From: DASVEE01 sp036399695
Lineage (GTDB): Bacteria; Acidobacteriota; Thermoanaerobaculia; Gp7-AA8
Direction: 5' to 3'
Length of the DNA stretch: 17,224 nt
NCBI GenBank assembly: GCA_036399695.1
Contig: DASWMP010000043.1
Location: 1 to 17,224, forward strand
Shown: piece by piece, positions 1 through 6,777 of the stretch
Numbering within the stretch: the stretch's first letter is position 1
Layout: every line of letters starts with the position of its first letter
Notes under the pieces: model-generated
What the model was told of the DNA's origin: nothing
Databases searched by the model: none
What the model saw: only the letters and a program-made list of their open reading frames with translations
Translations under genes and position numbers: made by a program

Positions 1-1
1 C

Positions 2-265
2 GAGATTGGCCACTGGCTCGGTCTCTACCACACGTTCCAGGGCGGCTGCTCGAAGAACGGCGACCTCGTGGCTGATACCCCGGCCGAGCGTTCGAACGCC
101 TTCGGCTGCCCGACCGGCCGCGACTCCTGCGCCGGCAAGCAGTACCCGGGCGTCGATCCGATCGAGAACTTCATGGACTACACCGACGACTTCTGCATGT
201 ACAAGTTCTCGGCTGGCCAGGCTTCTCGCGCCGACGTTCAGGCTGCCACCTACCGCGGCCTGTAA
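2..265 (+). CDS. Zinc metalloprotease, pappalysin-like M43 family (C-terminal fragment)
   Basis: Only the last 87 codons are in the window; the start lies upstream. The fragment opens with E-I-G-H-W-L-G-L-Y-H, the tail of an HExxHxxGxxH zinc site; the first His codon is cut by the window edge, and its remaining base (C) fits CAC. Further on, N-F-M-D-Y (about residue 56 of the fragment) matches the Met-turn of M43B proteases, and the following D-x-C with F-S-A-G-Q-x-x-R is also usual for that group. Cysteines spaced through the segment suggest disulfides and a secreted, extracytoplasmic enzyme. Family knowledge: such proteins are exported proteases acting on protein substrates; the substrate here is unknown. 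A strong terminator follows 18 bases after the stop, so this is the last gene of its transcript. Confidence 0.85.
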   Translation, partial: EIGHWLGLYHTFQGGCSKNGDLVADTPAERSNAFGCPTGRDSCAGKQYPGVDPIENFMDYTDDFCMYKFSAGQASRADVQAATYRGL

Positions 266-283
266 TTTCTCGCAACTCACTCG

Positions 284-313
284 AAAAGGGGACGCAATCG
301 CGTCCCCTTTTTG
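284..313 (+). terminator. Rho-independent terminator of the M43 protease gene
   Basis: A perfect 12-bp stem, AAAAGGGGACGC (284-295) with GCGTCCCCTTTT (300-311), encloses a four-base AATC loop and runs into a T-rich tract. It starts 18 bases after the protease stop codon. Confidence 0.9.
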
Positions 314-402
314 TTTGTTGTTGGTTTTTGGTTCCGGCGCCGTGCCTTACGCTGACCACCAACGAACAACCAAAACCCAACAACCGAAAACCAAAAACTC
401 AA
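313..402. repeat. Heptamer-phased inverted repeat A (upstream of the rhodanese gene)
   Basis: The left arm reads as 7-nt units GTTTGTT, GTTGGTT, TTTGGTT (313-333). The right arm reads AACAACC, AAAACCC, AACAACC, GAAAACC, AAAAACT and ends two bases before the rhodanese ATG. Bases 317-333 pair with 368-384 at 16 of 17 positions, leaving a spacer of about 34 bases. It follows directly on the protease terminator, and no Shine-Dalgarno sequence precedes the ATG because the A/C-rich arm occupies that place. The heptamers resemble those of the array at 4257-4397. Confidence 0.8.
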
Positions 403-404
403 AA

Positions 405-1175
405 ATGATGACCTTTCTCGCAGCCTTACTCTTCGCCGCCACGCTCGACACCACCACGACCCTGCCGGTTCCGCGGATCTCCGTGGCCGAAGCCCATGCG
501 CTTCAGGAAAAAGGGGAGGCGGTGTTCGTCGACGTCCGCGGCAGCGTCCCATTCGAGCTTGGCCATATCCAGGGAGCGGTCTCGATGCCGCTCGGTCTGA
601 TCAACCAGCGCGCCGGCGAGCTGGCGCAGGACAAGACCATCATCACCTACTGCTCCTGCCGGAGTGAGGAGTCGAGCCTCGAGGCCGGCGCCGCGCTGCG
701 GAAGCTCGGGTTCACGAAGGTCGCGGCGCTGACGGGCGGGTATCCGGCGTGGAAGACGGCCGGCCACGCCACGGCAACGAGCGGGGCGAATGCGGTGGCT
801 CCTCCGCCGATGCCCGAGATGTCGCCGTCACCGGCCGCATCCGGCGGGCGGCTCGCTCCTCCGGCGGCCGTGACCTGCAACCACAACAACCTGACGGTCT
901 ACGCCGGCGAGGTGACGCAGTACAAGCGCGCCCAGGGCCGCACCGAGGTGACGATCAAGACCGACTCCGACACGGTCGAGACCGTGATCGTCCAGGCGCC
1001 CGAACAGGCGTCCTACCTCATCATGGCCGAGCCGTTCGGCAAAGGTGACTGGTCGCGGATCGAGCGGAAAAAAGGTGTCATCCGCCCCGGGATGCGGGTG
1101 CACGCATGGGTGTGCACCGACGGAAAGCCGGTGCTCGACTGGCGACCCGGTGAAACAGGGTCTGCGGCACGCTGA
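405..1175 (+). CDS. Exported rhodanese-domain protein with an unrecognised C-terminal domain
   Basis: 256 residues. The ATG at 405 (followed by a second ATG) was chosen because it precedes a hydrophobic, signal-peptide-like segment (residues 2-13); the open frame upstream crosses another gene and a terminator. A single rhodanese domain occupies about residues 23-120, with the usual F-V-D-V-R strand (41-45), G-H-I-x-G-A-V-x-M-P and a catalytic loop Y-C83-S-C85-R-S-E-E. The loop differs from classical YCxxGxRS and has a second Cys. Then comes a linker rich in Pro, Ala, Ser and Met (about 128-155) and a beta-rich domain (about 156-250) with two Cys that I do not recognise; an OB-like fold is possible. 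Family knowledge: rhodaneses carry persulfide sulfur on the catalytic Cys. The sulfur acceptor and the role of the C-terminal domain are unknown. Confidence 0.8.
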   Translation: MMTFLAALLFAATLDTTTTLPVPRISVAEAHALQEKGEAVFVDVRGSVPFELGHIQGAVSMPLGLINQRAGELAQDKTIITYCSCRSEESSLEAGAALRKLGFTKVAALTGGYPAWKTAGHATATSGANAVAPPPMPEMSPSPAASGGRLAPPAAVTCNHNNLTVYAGEVTQYKRAQGRTEVTIKTDSDTVETVIVQAPEQASYLIMAEPFGKGDWSRIERKKGVIRPGMRVHAWVCTDGKPVLDWRPGETGSAAR

Positions 1176-1180
1176 GCGTC

Positions 1181-1189
1181 TGCTATAAT
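1181..1189 (+). promoter_or_regulatory. Extended -10 promoter for zapA
   Basis: TGC-TATAAT is a consensus extended -10 element whose hexamer (1184-1189) ends 27 bases before the zapA ATG. There is no convincing -35 hexamer at the normal spacing, as is typical of extended -10 promoters. It may drive both zapA and the downstream 6S RNA. Confidence 0.65.
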
Positions 1190-1216
1190 CCGGCGCGATT
1201 CTGGTAATTTTTTCCG

Positions 1217-1519
1217 ATGAGCGATCAATACGACTCGACCACGGTCGAGATCTTCGGACAAGCGTATAACGTTCGCGGAGACGGTGACCCGAACTACTTA
1301 ACGGAGCTTGCGCGGTTTGTTGACACCAGGATGCGTGAGGTCGCTGCGCAGGTCGCAACGGTCGACCCGCTGAAAATCGCCATCCTGGCGGCGTTGAACA
1401 TAGCCGACGAGTTTTCGCGCTTCAGGCAACAGCGGGACGCAGCCGCCGGAGTCTGGATTTCGAAAACGGAGGAAATAACGGAGCGGCTCAGCAAGGGAAT
1501 TGAGTTGAGCCTCGAGTGA
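1217..1519 (+). CDS. zapA: Cell division protein ZapA
   Basis: 100 residues, the usual size for the family. The N-terminus, T-T-V-E-I-F-G-Q-A-Y-N-V-R-G, is the characteristic ZapA opening strand. It is followed by L-x-x-L-A-R-F-V-D-T-R-M-R-E-V, then D-P-L-K-I-A-I-L-A-A-L-N-I-A-D-E-F and a C-terminal helix likely to form the dimer/tetramer coiled coil. ZapA binds FtsZ in the cytoplasm and crosslinks protofilaments at the division ring. The start at 1217 lies 27 bases after a good -10 element; no clear Shine-Dalgarno sequence is visible. The gene sits just before a 6S RNA, a gene order known from many bacteria, which supports both calls. Confidence 0.92.
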   Translation: MSDQYDSTTVEIFGQAYNVRGDGDPNYLTELARFVDTRMREVAAQVATVDPLKIAILAALNIADEFSRFRQQRDAAAGVWISKTEEITERLSKGIELSLE

Positions 1520-1529
1520 CTTTTGAGGT

Positions 1530-1755
1530 GGTACTTTCGGAGACCCTGCAGAGTACGTGCTGAACGATCTAACTCTTGAACCGATGCTTTTTCTTACTTC
1601 GGGTGTTCGAGTCTCGGGTCCTGTGCACACCTTCCTCCCTAATCTGGGGAGCTCAGAAGGTAGCCTAGAGGGCACGAGTAGGACGCCCACCTGTTTCGGC
1701 AGGTTCAAGTAAGAATCCTACACACGGCTCAGGCGGGGTACTCCGAAGTTCTTTC
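1530..1755 (+). ncRNA. ssrS: 6S RNA (RNA polymerase-binding regulator)
   Basis: The gap between zapA and rny is the standard position for 6S RNA and folds as a long rod. The ends close: TTCGGAG (1536-1542) pairs with CTCCGAA (1741-1747), continuing as CCC with GGG across a small bulge. An internal helix CTTGAACC (1575-1582) pairs with GGTTCAAG (1702-1709), and the apical part has ACCTTC paired with GAAGGT around TCCC/GGGGA (about 1629-1661). No reading frame on the plus strand fits here. Known role: the open bubble of 6S RNA mimics promoter DNA and sequesters housekeeping RNA polymerase in stationary phase. The ends are approximate, and a covariance-model search would settle the identity. Confidence 0.78.
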
Positions 1756-1794
1756 CTCTCCTTCTGCGCAAGCCTCCCATCGTGGAGGTGCGGT

Positions 1795-3363
1795 TTGAAC
1801 GGCATAATCATTGGAATTCTGGTGGGCGTCATCACCGCGATCGTCGTGGTGGGCCTGCTGTGGGGTGTCGTCCTCAGGAAACGCGCCGAGGCGGCGAGCG
1901 AAGAAGCTCGCCGCAACGCCGAACGGATTCTCGACGACGCTAAAAAGCAGGCTGAGGCTCGCCTCAAAGAAGCGAATCTGGAAGCGAAGGAAAAGCTTCT
2001 CCAGATGCGCTCCGAGTTCGACAAACAGGCGCAGCAGCGCCGGGACGAGATCAAGTCGGTCGAACGCCGCCTGCAGCAGAAGGAAGAAGGTCTCGACAAG
2101 AAGACCCAGCAGGTGGAAAGCCGGATCGCCGAGGTCGAGCGCCGCGATAAGCAGCTCGGCGACCGCGAACGGCGCATCGAGACCCGTGAAGGGGAGCTCG
2201 ATGCTCTCGTCGAGGAACAGCGCCACAAGCTCGAACAGGTCGCCGGCCTCACTGCCGAGCAGGCCCGTCACGAGTTGATCCGTGGCATCGAGAACGAGGC
2301 CAAGCTCGAAGCGGCGCACATCATCAAGCGCATCGAGACCGAAGCCACCGAGCTCGGGAACCAGAAGGCGAAGAAGATCCTCGGCATGGCCATCCAGCGC
2401 ATGGCCTCCGACTACGTCGCCGAGAACACCGTCTCGGTCGTCGATCTCCCGTCCGAGGACATGAAGGGGCGCATCATCGGCCGCGAGGGACGCAACATCC
2501 GCGCGCTCGAGCTGGCCACCGGCGTCGACCTGATCGTCGACGACACCCCGGAAGCCGTCATCCTCTCCGGCTTCGACCCGATCCGCCGCGAAGTCGCCCG
2601 TATCTCGCTCGAGCGCCTCATGCAGGACGGCCGCATTCACCCGGCCCGCATCGAAGAGCTCGTCGACAAGGTGCGCCAGGAGCTCGATCAGAAGCTCTTC
2701 GAGGAAGGCGAGGCCGCGGCCTTCTCGCTCGGCATCACCGACATTCACCCGGAAGTCCTCCGGCTCCTCGGCCGGCTCCGCTACCGCACGTCGTACGGTC
2801 AGAACGTCCTGATGCACTCGCTCGAAGTGGCGCAGCTCGCGGCCCTCATGGCCGTGGAGCTCGGCGTCAACGATACGATTGCCAAGCGTGGCGGCCTGCT
2901 GCACGACATCGGCAAGGCCATCGACCGCGAGATGGAAGGAACGCATCTCGAGCTCGGACGCCAGGTGCTCGAAAAGTACGGCGAGAAGCGTGAGGTCATT
3001 CACGCGATGGAGTGCCATCACGGCGACTACGACCCGACGACGGTCGAGGCCGTGCTGGTCAACGCCGCCGACGCGCTTTCGGCCGCACGCCCCGGCGCCC
3101 GCCGCGAGATCCTCGAGAACTACGTCCATCGTCTCGAGCGCCTCGAAGCGATCGCCAACCAGATGGACGGCGTCTCGAAGAGCTTCGCCATCCAGGCCGG
3201 GCGCGAGCTTCGCATCATCGTCAATTCCGAGAAAATCACCGACGAGCAGTCGATCTGGCTCTCGAAGGACGTCGCGCGCAAGATCGAGTCGGAGCTGCAG
3301 TACCCCGGTCAGATCAAGGTCACGGTCATCCGTGAGATGCGCACGGTGGAGTACGCGAAGTAA
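1795..3363 (+). CDS. rny: Ribonuclease Y
   Basis: 522 residues, normal for RNase Y. The start is a TTG at 1795, supported by GGAGGT (1784-1789) five bases upstream and by the membrane segment beginning at once. Order of parts: N-terminal transmembrane helix (about residues 3-24), a long charged coiled coil rich in Glu, Arg, Lys and Gln (about 28-200), a KH domain with G-R-I-I-G-R-E-G-R-N (about 224-233), and an HD domain with H-S-L-E-V-A and the metal-binding H370-D371 in L-L-H-D-I-G-K-A. RNase Y is a membrane-anchored endoribonuclease that starts mRNA decay. It follows the 6S RNA and precedes ymdB, whose product is linked to RNase Y in Bacillus. The pairing of an rny–ymdB module with 6S RNA and zapA looks like a conserved RNA-turnover and division cluster. 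Confidence 0.96.
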   Translation: MNGIIIGILVGVITAIVVVGLLWGVVLRKRAEAASEEARRNAERILDDAKKQAEARLKEANLEAKEKLLQMRSEFDKQAQQRRDEIKSVERRLQQKEEGLDKKTQQVESRIAEVERRDKQLGDRERRIETREGELDALVEEQRHKLEQVAGLTAEQARHELIRGIENEAKLEAAHIIKRIETEATELGNQKAKKILGMAIQRMASDYVAENTVSVVDLPSEDMKGRIIGREGRNIRALELATGVDLIVDDTPEAVILSGFDPIRREVARISLERLMQDGRIHPARIEELVDKVRQELDQKLFEEGEAAAFSLGITDIHPEVLRLLGRLRYRTSYGQNVLMHSLEVAQLAALMAVELGVNDTIAKRGGLLHDIGKAIDREMEGTHLELGRQVLEKYGEKREVIHAMECHHGDYDPTTVEAVLVNAADALSAARPGARREILENYVHRLERLEAIANQMDGVSKSFAIQAGRELRIIVNSEKITDEQSIWLSKDVARKIESELQYPGQIKVTVIREMRTVEYAK

Positions 3364-3375
3364 CGATAAATCCGA

Positions 3376-3455
3376 GTTGGCGGTAGGCAGTTGGCGGTTG
3401 GCAGTGGACCACCCGCTTCTTCTACTGCCAACCGCCAACTGCCAACTGCCAACTG
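3376..3455. repeat. Heptamer-phased inverted repeat B (between rny and ymdB)
   Basis: The left arm reads GTTGGCG, GTAGGCA, GTTGGCG, GTTGGCA, GT (3376-3405). The right arm reads AC, TGCCAAC, CGCCAAC, TGCCAAC, TGCCAAC, TG (3424-3455). The inner 19 bases pair perfectly (3387-3405 with 3424-3442) around an 18-base loop. Six A residues and then the ymdB ATG follow the right arm, so the hairpin occupies the position of the ribosome binding site; no Shine-Dalgarno sequence is visible. Confidence 0.9.
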
Positions 3456-3461
3456 AAAAAA

Positions 3462-4250
3462 ATGATCCGAGTCCTCTACATCGGCGACATCGTCGGCCAG
3501 CCTGGCCGCCGCGCGTTGCGTCACAAGCTCGAGCACGTCGTCGACCGTGAGCGGATCGACTTCACCATCGTGAACATCGAAAACGCCGCCGGCGGATTCG
3601 GTGTGACCGAGGCCATCATCGAAGAGTTGTCGGACCTCCCGATCAACGCCTACACCTCGGGCAATCACATCTGGGACAAGAAAGACTTCATCGACAACTA
3701 CGACCAGTACCCGTACGTGATCCGGCCGGCGAACTATCCGGCCGGCAATCCGGGGAAGGGACGCGTCGTGCGGCAGACGGCGGGCGGCATCAACGTGGCC
3801 GTCGTGCAGCTCATGGGGAACGTCTTCATGCCGCCGTGCGACAACCCGTTCTACGCCGCTGACCGCGAACTGAAGGAACTGGGCGACACGACGAAGGTGA
3901 TCATCGTCGACATCCACGGCGAAGCCTCGTCGGAGAAGCAGGCCATGGGACGCTATCTGGACGGGCGGGTCTCTGCCGTCCTGGGCACGCACACGCACGT
4001 CCCGACGGCCGACGAGCGCATCCTGCCGCTCGGCACTGCCTACCAGACAGACGTCGGCATGAGCGGCGCGTACGACTCGGTGATCGGCTTCCGTCCCGAG
4101 GAGGCGCTGCACCGCTTTCTCTACAACGTGCCGCGCAAGCTCGAAGTGGCCAAGCGCGACGTCCGCCTCTCCGGCGCGATGGTGGAGATCGACGAGACCA
4201 CCGGCCGTGCCGCGAACATCACGCGCATTCACGAGAAGGTAGAGGATTAG
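3462..4250 (+). CDS. ymdB: YmdB-type metallophosphoesterase (TIGR00282 family)
   Basis: 262 residues, close to the family norm. The metal-binding motifs of the calcineurin-like fold adapted in YmdB are visible: G-D9-I-V-G-Q-P-G-R near the N-terminus, N-I-E40-N41, G-N68-H69-I-W-D, D-I-H-G-E-A-S-S-E-K, G-T-H-T-H-V-P-T-A-D, and T-D-V-G-M-S-G with S-V-I-G. Family knowledge: YmdB is a cytoplasmic dinuclear-metal phosphodiesterase that hydrolyses 2',3'-cyclic nucleotides and affects the motility/biofilm choice in Bacillus subtilis; it acts with RNase Y. Its place directly after rny agrees. The ATG at 3462 has no Shine-Dalgarno sequence and follows hairpin B by six bases. Confidence 0.92.
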   Translation: MIRVLYIGDIVGQPGRRALRHKLEHVVDRERIDFTIVNIENAAGGFGVTEAIIEELSDLPINAYTSGNHIWDKKDFIDNYDQYPYVIRPANYPAGNPGKGRVVRQTAGGINVAVVQLMGNVFMPPCDNPFYAADRELKELGDTTKVIIVDIHGEASSEKQAMGRYLDGRVSAVLGTHTHVPTADERILPLGTAYQTDVGMSGAYDSVIGFRPEEALHRFLYNVPRKLEVAKRDVRLSGAMVEIDETTGRAANITRIHEKVED

Positions 4251-4256
4251 CGACGC

Positions 4257-4397
4257 GGTGGTTGGTGGTGCGTGGTGAAGCGTTTTTGGTTTTTGGTTCT
4301 TGGTTGTTGGTGAGAATCCAAACCAGAACTAGCAACTAACAACCAACAACGAAAACCCAACAACGCTTCACCATCCACCACCATTACCACGCCAACC
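4257..4397. repeat. Heptamer-phased inverted repeat C (between ymdB and the glycosyltransferase-like gene)
   Basis: The left part reads in 7-nt units GTGGTTG, GTGGTGC, GTGGTGA, AGCGTTT, TTGGTTT, TTGGTTC, TTGGTTG, TTGGTGA. The right part reads AACTAGC, AACTAAC, AACCAAC, AACGAAA, ACCCAAC, AACGCTT, CACCATC, CACCACC, ATTACCA, CGCCAAC, and one base later the next ATG starts. GGTGAAGCG on the left matches CGCTTCACC on the right, and the outer GTGGTGG/CCACCAC segments also pair, giving an imperfect stem of about 55 bp. It fills the entire 147-base gap, including the expected Shine-Dalgarno position. Confidence 0.85.
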
Positions 4398-5009
4398 ATG
4401 CGTCTCTCCATCGTCGCCCTTGGGCATGTCCACGCGGAAGCACTCGAGCCGCTCACGCATCTCTTCTCGCACATCGAGCAGCTCGTGCTGGACGTGCCGC
4501 CGCGTGAGCCGCTGGCGAAGCATCGCGCGGAGTTCAACCGCGCGCTCGACGCGGCGACGGCGGACTGGATCCTGATCGTGCGCGAGCGGGAGGAGATCGA
4601 CGCGGCACTGGCGCAGGAGATCTTCAACGCGGCGAATGCCGGCAGCGCGCGCGGCTTCCGCATGAAGTCGGTGCCGGTGTATGCAGGGAAGCCGCTGCAA
4701 CTGACGAAGGACGACGGGGAGTTGCGGCTGTTCCACCGGCGCAATTACCTGCGCTTCGCGAACAAAGGGGAGTGGGACGAAGTGACGGTACAGGGAACCG
4801 TCGTCCGCCTCGCTACCCCTTTGCGCTCGATGACCTTCTCATCGGCGGCCGAGCATCGCGAGCATCTGGCGAAGCACGCAGCGCCGAATTCATGGCTGCG
4901 CCATGTACTGCGGTACGCCGGCTATCTCGTCACGACCAAGGCATTCGACGCCAATACGCGTCTTTATCTCTGGATCGAATCGGGATACGACGTACCGCAG
5001 GAAAGCTGA
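4398..5009 (+). CDS. Glycosyltransferase family 2-like protein (degenerate, WaaE-like C-terminal half)
   Basis: 203 residues. The middle reads N-R-A-L-D-A-A-T-A-D-W-I-L-I-V-R-E-R-E-E-I (about 47-67), which resembles the segment A-x-x-D-W-I-L-x-L-D-A-D-E-x-I of LPS-core GT2 enzymes. It is followed by a G-x-R-M-K-x-V-P-V-Y-A-G-K stretch, L-R-L-F-H-R-R (109-115) and W-D-E-V-T-V-Q-G, all in the order found in that family. The acidic D-x-D metal site is not intact: V-R-E-R-E-E takes its place, and the N-terminal nucleotide-binding half is shorter than usual. It may have an altered activity or be non-catalytic. The similarity is recognised by pattern only, so the call is tentative. It converges on the AraC-type gene with a 7-base gap. 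Confidence 0.5.
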   Translation: MRLSIVALGHVHAEALEPLTHLFSHIEQLVLDVPPREPLAKHRAEFNRALDAATADWILIVREREEIDAALAQEIFNAANAGSARGFRMKSVPVYAGKPLQLTKDDGELRLFHRRNYLRFANKGEWDEVTVQGTVVRLATPLRSMTFSSAAEHREHLAKHAAPNSWLRHVLRYAGYLVTTKAFDANTRLYLWIESGYDVPQES

Positions 5010-5016
5010 TCGCGCG

Positions 5017-5385
5017 TCAGGCGGCAGAGACCGGGATCTGGTGCCGCATGATTCCGCGCATCGTGCCGTTCGCGCGGAACTGGCGCGGCGACATGCCATA
5101 GCGATGGCGGAATTGCTGGCGGAAATAGTTCTCCGAGTCGAAGCCGCAGCGGCGCGCAATCTGCGACACGCGCAGGTTGCCGGCCTTGAGAAGCTTCGCC
5201 GCTTTCTCGAGCCGTTTTTCCTTGAGGAAATGACTCAGGAGACGGCCTGTGACGCGGTGAAAGCGCCCGGAAATGTACTGCCGCGTGTAGCCCAGTTCTT
5301 TCGTCACCGCTTCAACGGTGACTTCCTCGTCCGCCCGCAGGCGGCGGCGCACTGTCTTAATCAGTGAGCGAAGAAGTCCATCCAT
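5017..5385 (-). CDS. AraC-type transcriptional regulator, DNA-binding domain only
   Basis: 122 residues from the ATG at 5385, which has AGGAGA six bases upstream; a TTG seven codons earlier has no such site. The protein is little more than the two helix-turn-helix units of an AraC/XylS domain: the first about residues 23-45 (V-T-V-E-A-V-T-K-E-L-G-Y-T-R-Q-Y-I-S), the second about 72-95, followed by the family signature G-F-D-S-E-N-Y-F-R-Q-Q-F-R-H-R-Y-G-M-S-P-x-Q-F-R. There is no ligand or dimerisation domain, so it resembles MarA/SoxS-type single-domain regulators whose activity is set by their amount. Its targets are not evident; the long AT-richer upstream gap (5386-5649) may carry its control sites. 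Confidence 0.88.
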   Translation of the reverse strand: MDGLLRSLIKTVRRRLRADEEVTVEAVTKELGYTRQYISGRFHRVTGRLLSHFLKEKRLEKAAKLLKAGNLRVSQIARRCGFDSENYFRQQFRHRYGMSPRQFRANGTMRGIMRHQIPVSAA

Positions 5386-5649
5386 AACCGATCTCCTGTG
5401 GCACAACGGTTCTCTGAGAGTCCGTCGACCCGTGGTGGCTCACACGCGAGCACCGCGAGTGTTACCGACGACAATGTATTGGATGGACAAATTCTAACAT
5501 TTTTGGGCGAAATACTGCCCTTCCGCAAAAAATGTCGCCAACTATTCCGAAGGCTTTGGGCAGCGGCTGGTGGGGTGTTACTACCAATAAGCGGGAGCTA
5601 CATACAATTAGTCGGTAAGGCGTCAACGACTTACGGTTTGTGTCAGTCG
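5386..5649. promoter_or_regulatory. Upstream region of the AraC-type gene with an inverted repeat
   Basis: This non-coding stretch is less GC-rich than its surroundings. It contains an inverted repeat: ACATTTTT (5497-5504) faces AAAAATGT (5528-5535), with GGGC (5505-5508) and GCCC (5517-5520) nested inside. It could be an operator for the AraC-type protein or a terminator for the MazG gene that reads toward it; the sequence does not decide. No heptamer array occurs here. Confidence 0.3.
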
Positions 5650-5976
5650 TCAACTGTCGACAGGCTTTTTCGTCCAGCGGTCTTTGTCGCGTTCCCGATA
5701 TTTGTCCATCATCGCGGCGAATGCCTGGTCCAGATCGATATTCAATGAGTTTGCGAGGCAGACGAGGACGAACATCGCATCGGCAATTTCCTCGGCCACG
5801 TTCCCTTCCGCTTCCCCCGCCTTCGGCTTCTTGCCGCCGTGCACGTGCATCAGCGCACGCGCCAGTTCCCCCACCTCCTCGGTGAGACGCGCCAGCATTG
5901 GCAGCGGCGCAAAGTAGCCTTCCTCGAATTGCGAGATCCAGTCGTCGACTTCCTTCTGCATCGGTGCGAATGACAT
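5650..5976 (-). CDS. MazG-type nucleotide pyrophosphohydrolase
   Basis: 108 residues from the ATG at 5976. The open frame continues upstream to 6096, but that part crosses the neighbouring promoter and lacks family residues. The all-alpha MazG/dUTPase-like fold shows the metal-binding pair E33-E34-x-x-E37 in L-T-E-E-V-G-E-L and E63-x-x-D66 in A-E-E-I-A-D-A. Single-domain proteins of this size hydrolyse (d)NTPs to monophosphates and pyrophosphate and are thought to clean the nucleotide pool. The insertion H-G-G-K-K-P-K-A-G between the two motifs is like that of YpjD-type enzymes. TACAAT lies six bases before the ATG and there is no Shine-Dalgarno sequence, so the transcript may be leaderless. 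It is divergent from the transglycosylase gene. Confidence 0.85.
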   Translation of the reverse strand: MSFAPMQKEVDDWISQFEEGYFAPLPMLARLTEEVGELARALMHVHGGKKPKAGEAEGNVAEEIADAMFVLVCLANSLNIDLDQAFAAMMDKYRERDKDRWTKKPVDS

Positions 5977-5982
5977 GCGGGG

Positions 5983-5988
5983 ATTGTA
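5983..5988 (-). promoter_or_regulatory. -10 hexamer of the MazG gene, leaderless arrangement
   Basis: On the minus strand TACAAT ends six bases before the ATG at 5976, which would put the transcription start at the A of the start codon. No -35 element is evident. Confidence 0.5.
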
Positions 5989-6068
5989 TGGGCGGTCAGT
6001 GGGCGGCGGGTCAGTCAGGGCAGGGGTGGTTGCGCGGCCACCCGTCTCCAGCCGGCCCGCCTCCGTGT

Positions 6069-6074
6069 TAGCAT
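6069..6074 (+). promoter_or_regulatory. Possible -10 hexamer of the transglycosylase gene
   Basis: TAGCAT, nine bases before the ATG at 6084; there is no Shine-Dalgarno sequence between them. This is a weak match on its own and gains weight only from the same arrangement at neighbouring genes. Confidence 0.35.
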
Positions 6075-6083
6075 CAGCGCACA

Positions 6084-6764
6084 ATGCGGGTTGCACTTTT
6101 TGTGATCGGTTTGGCGATGCTGGCGACGCAGGCCGCGGCGCAGGTGAAGCTGGTCGTGAAGCGCGACGGGACGAAGGTCATCTCGAACTTCGGTGTCGCC
6201 GGCGGCGGCAAGGGGACGAACTGGAACTGGCTCGCGCAGCAGCACGATCGCCGGTCGAAGTACGACGACGTCATCGAGCGCTACGCCGCGCAGCACGGCG
6301 TCGATCCGGTGCTCGTTCGCGCCGTGATTCAGGTGGAGTCCAACTTCAACATGAAGTGCGTCTCCAACAAAGGGGCGCGCGGCCTGATGCAGCTCATGCC
6401 GGGGACGGCGAAGCGCTACGGCGTGAAGAACATCGACGACCCGGAAGAGAACATCCGCGGCGGCATCCGCTTCCTCGCCTACCTGCAGCGGCTGTTCCGC
6501 GACGATCTCCGCCGCATCCTGGCCGGCTACAACGCCGGCGAGAACGCGGTGCTCCGTCACGGTGGCGTCCCGCCGTACGAGGAGACGCAGACGTACGTCG
6601 CCCGCGCCCTGACGGTCTACTACGGGAAGCCGCAGGGCGGCGGTGCCGTGTCGTTCGCCGGTGGACGTGGCGCGAAGCTGCGCGGCGGCTTCGGAGCAGC
6701 ACGTGCGGCGCAGCCGCTCGCCGCCGCGATGCTGCCCGGCATGAAGGTGCTGGGGACGCAGTGA
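6084..6764 (+). CDS. Soluble lytic transglycosylase-like protein (SLT domain)
   Basis: 226 residues. A signal peptide covers residues 1-19 (M-R-V-A-L-F-V-I-G-L-A-M-L-A-T-Q-A-A-A), with cleavage likely after the last Ala. A short segment (about 20-40) with V-K-R-D-G-T-K-V-I-S-N resembles the DUF4124-type lead often seen before SLT domains. The goose-lysozyme-like SLT domain spans about 60-180: catalytic E85 in V-I-Q-V-E-S-N-F-N, then G-A-R-G-L-M-Q-L-M-P-G-T-A, the N-I-R-G-G motif, and A-G-Y-N-A-G-E-N-A-V. The C-terminus is Gly/Ala-rich and probably disordered. The enzyme cleaves peptidoglycan between MurNAc and GlcNAc in the periplasm, forming 1,6-anhydroMurNAc. It is followed by inverted repeat D and the TPR–AIM24 gene. 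Confidence 0.93.
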   Translation: MRVALFVIGLAMLATQAAAQVKLVVKRDGTKVISNFGVAGGGKGTNWNWLAQQHDRRSKYDDVIERYAAQHGVDPVLVRAVIQVESNFNMKCVSNKGARGLMQLMPGTAKRYGVKNIDDPEENIRGGIRFLAYLQRLFRDDLRRILAGYNAGENAVLRHGGVPPYEETQTYVARALTVYYGKPQGGGAVSFAGGRGAKLRGGFGAARAAQPLAAAMLPGMKVLGTQ

Positions 6765-6777
6765 CCCACGACGGAGC

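Noticed and set aside
1729..3438. Long open frame (569 codons) on the minus strand opposite rny
   Set aside because: Antisense shadow of a high-GC gene: rny has all its domains on the plus strand and the minus frame shows no recognisable motif.
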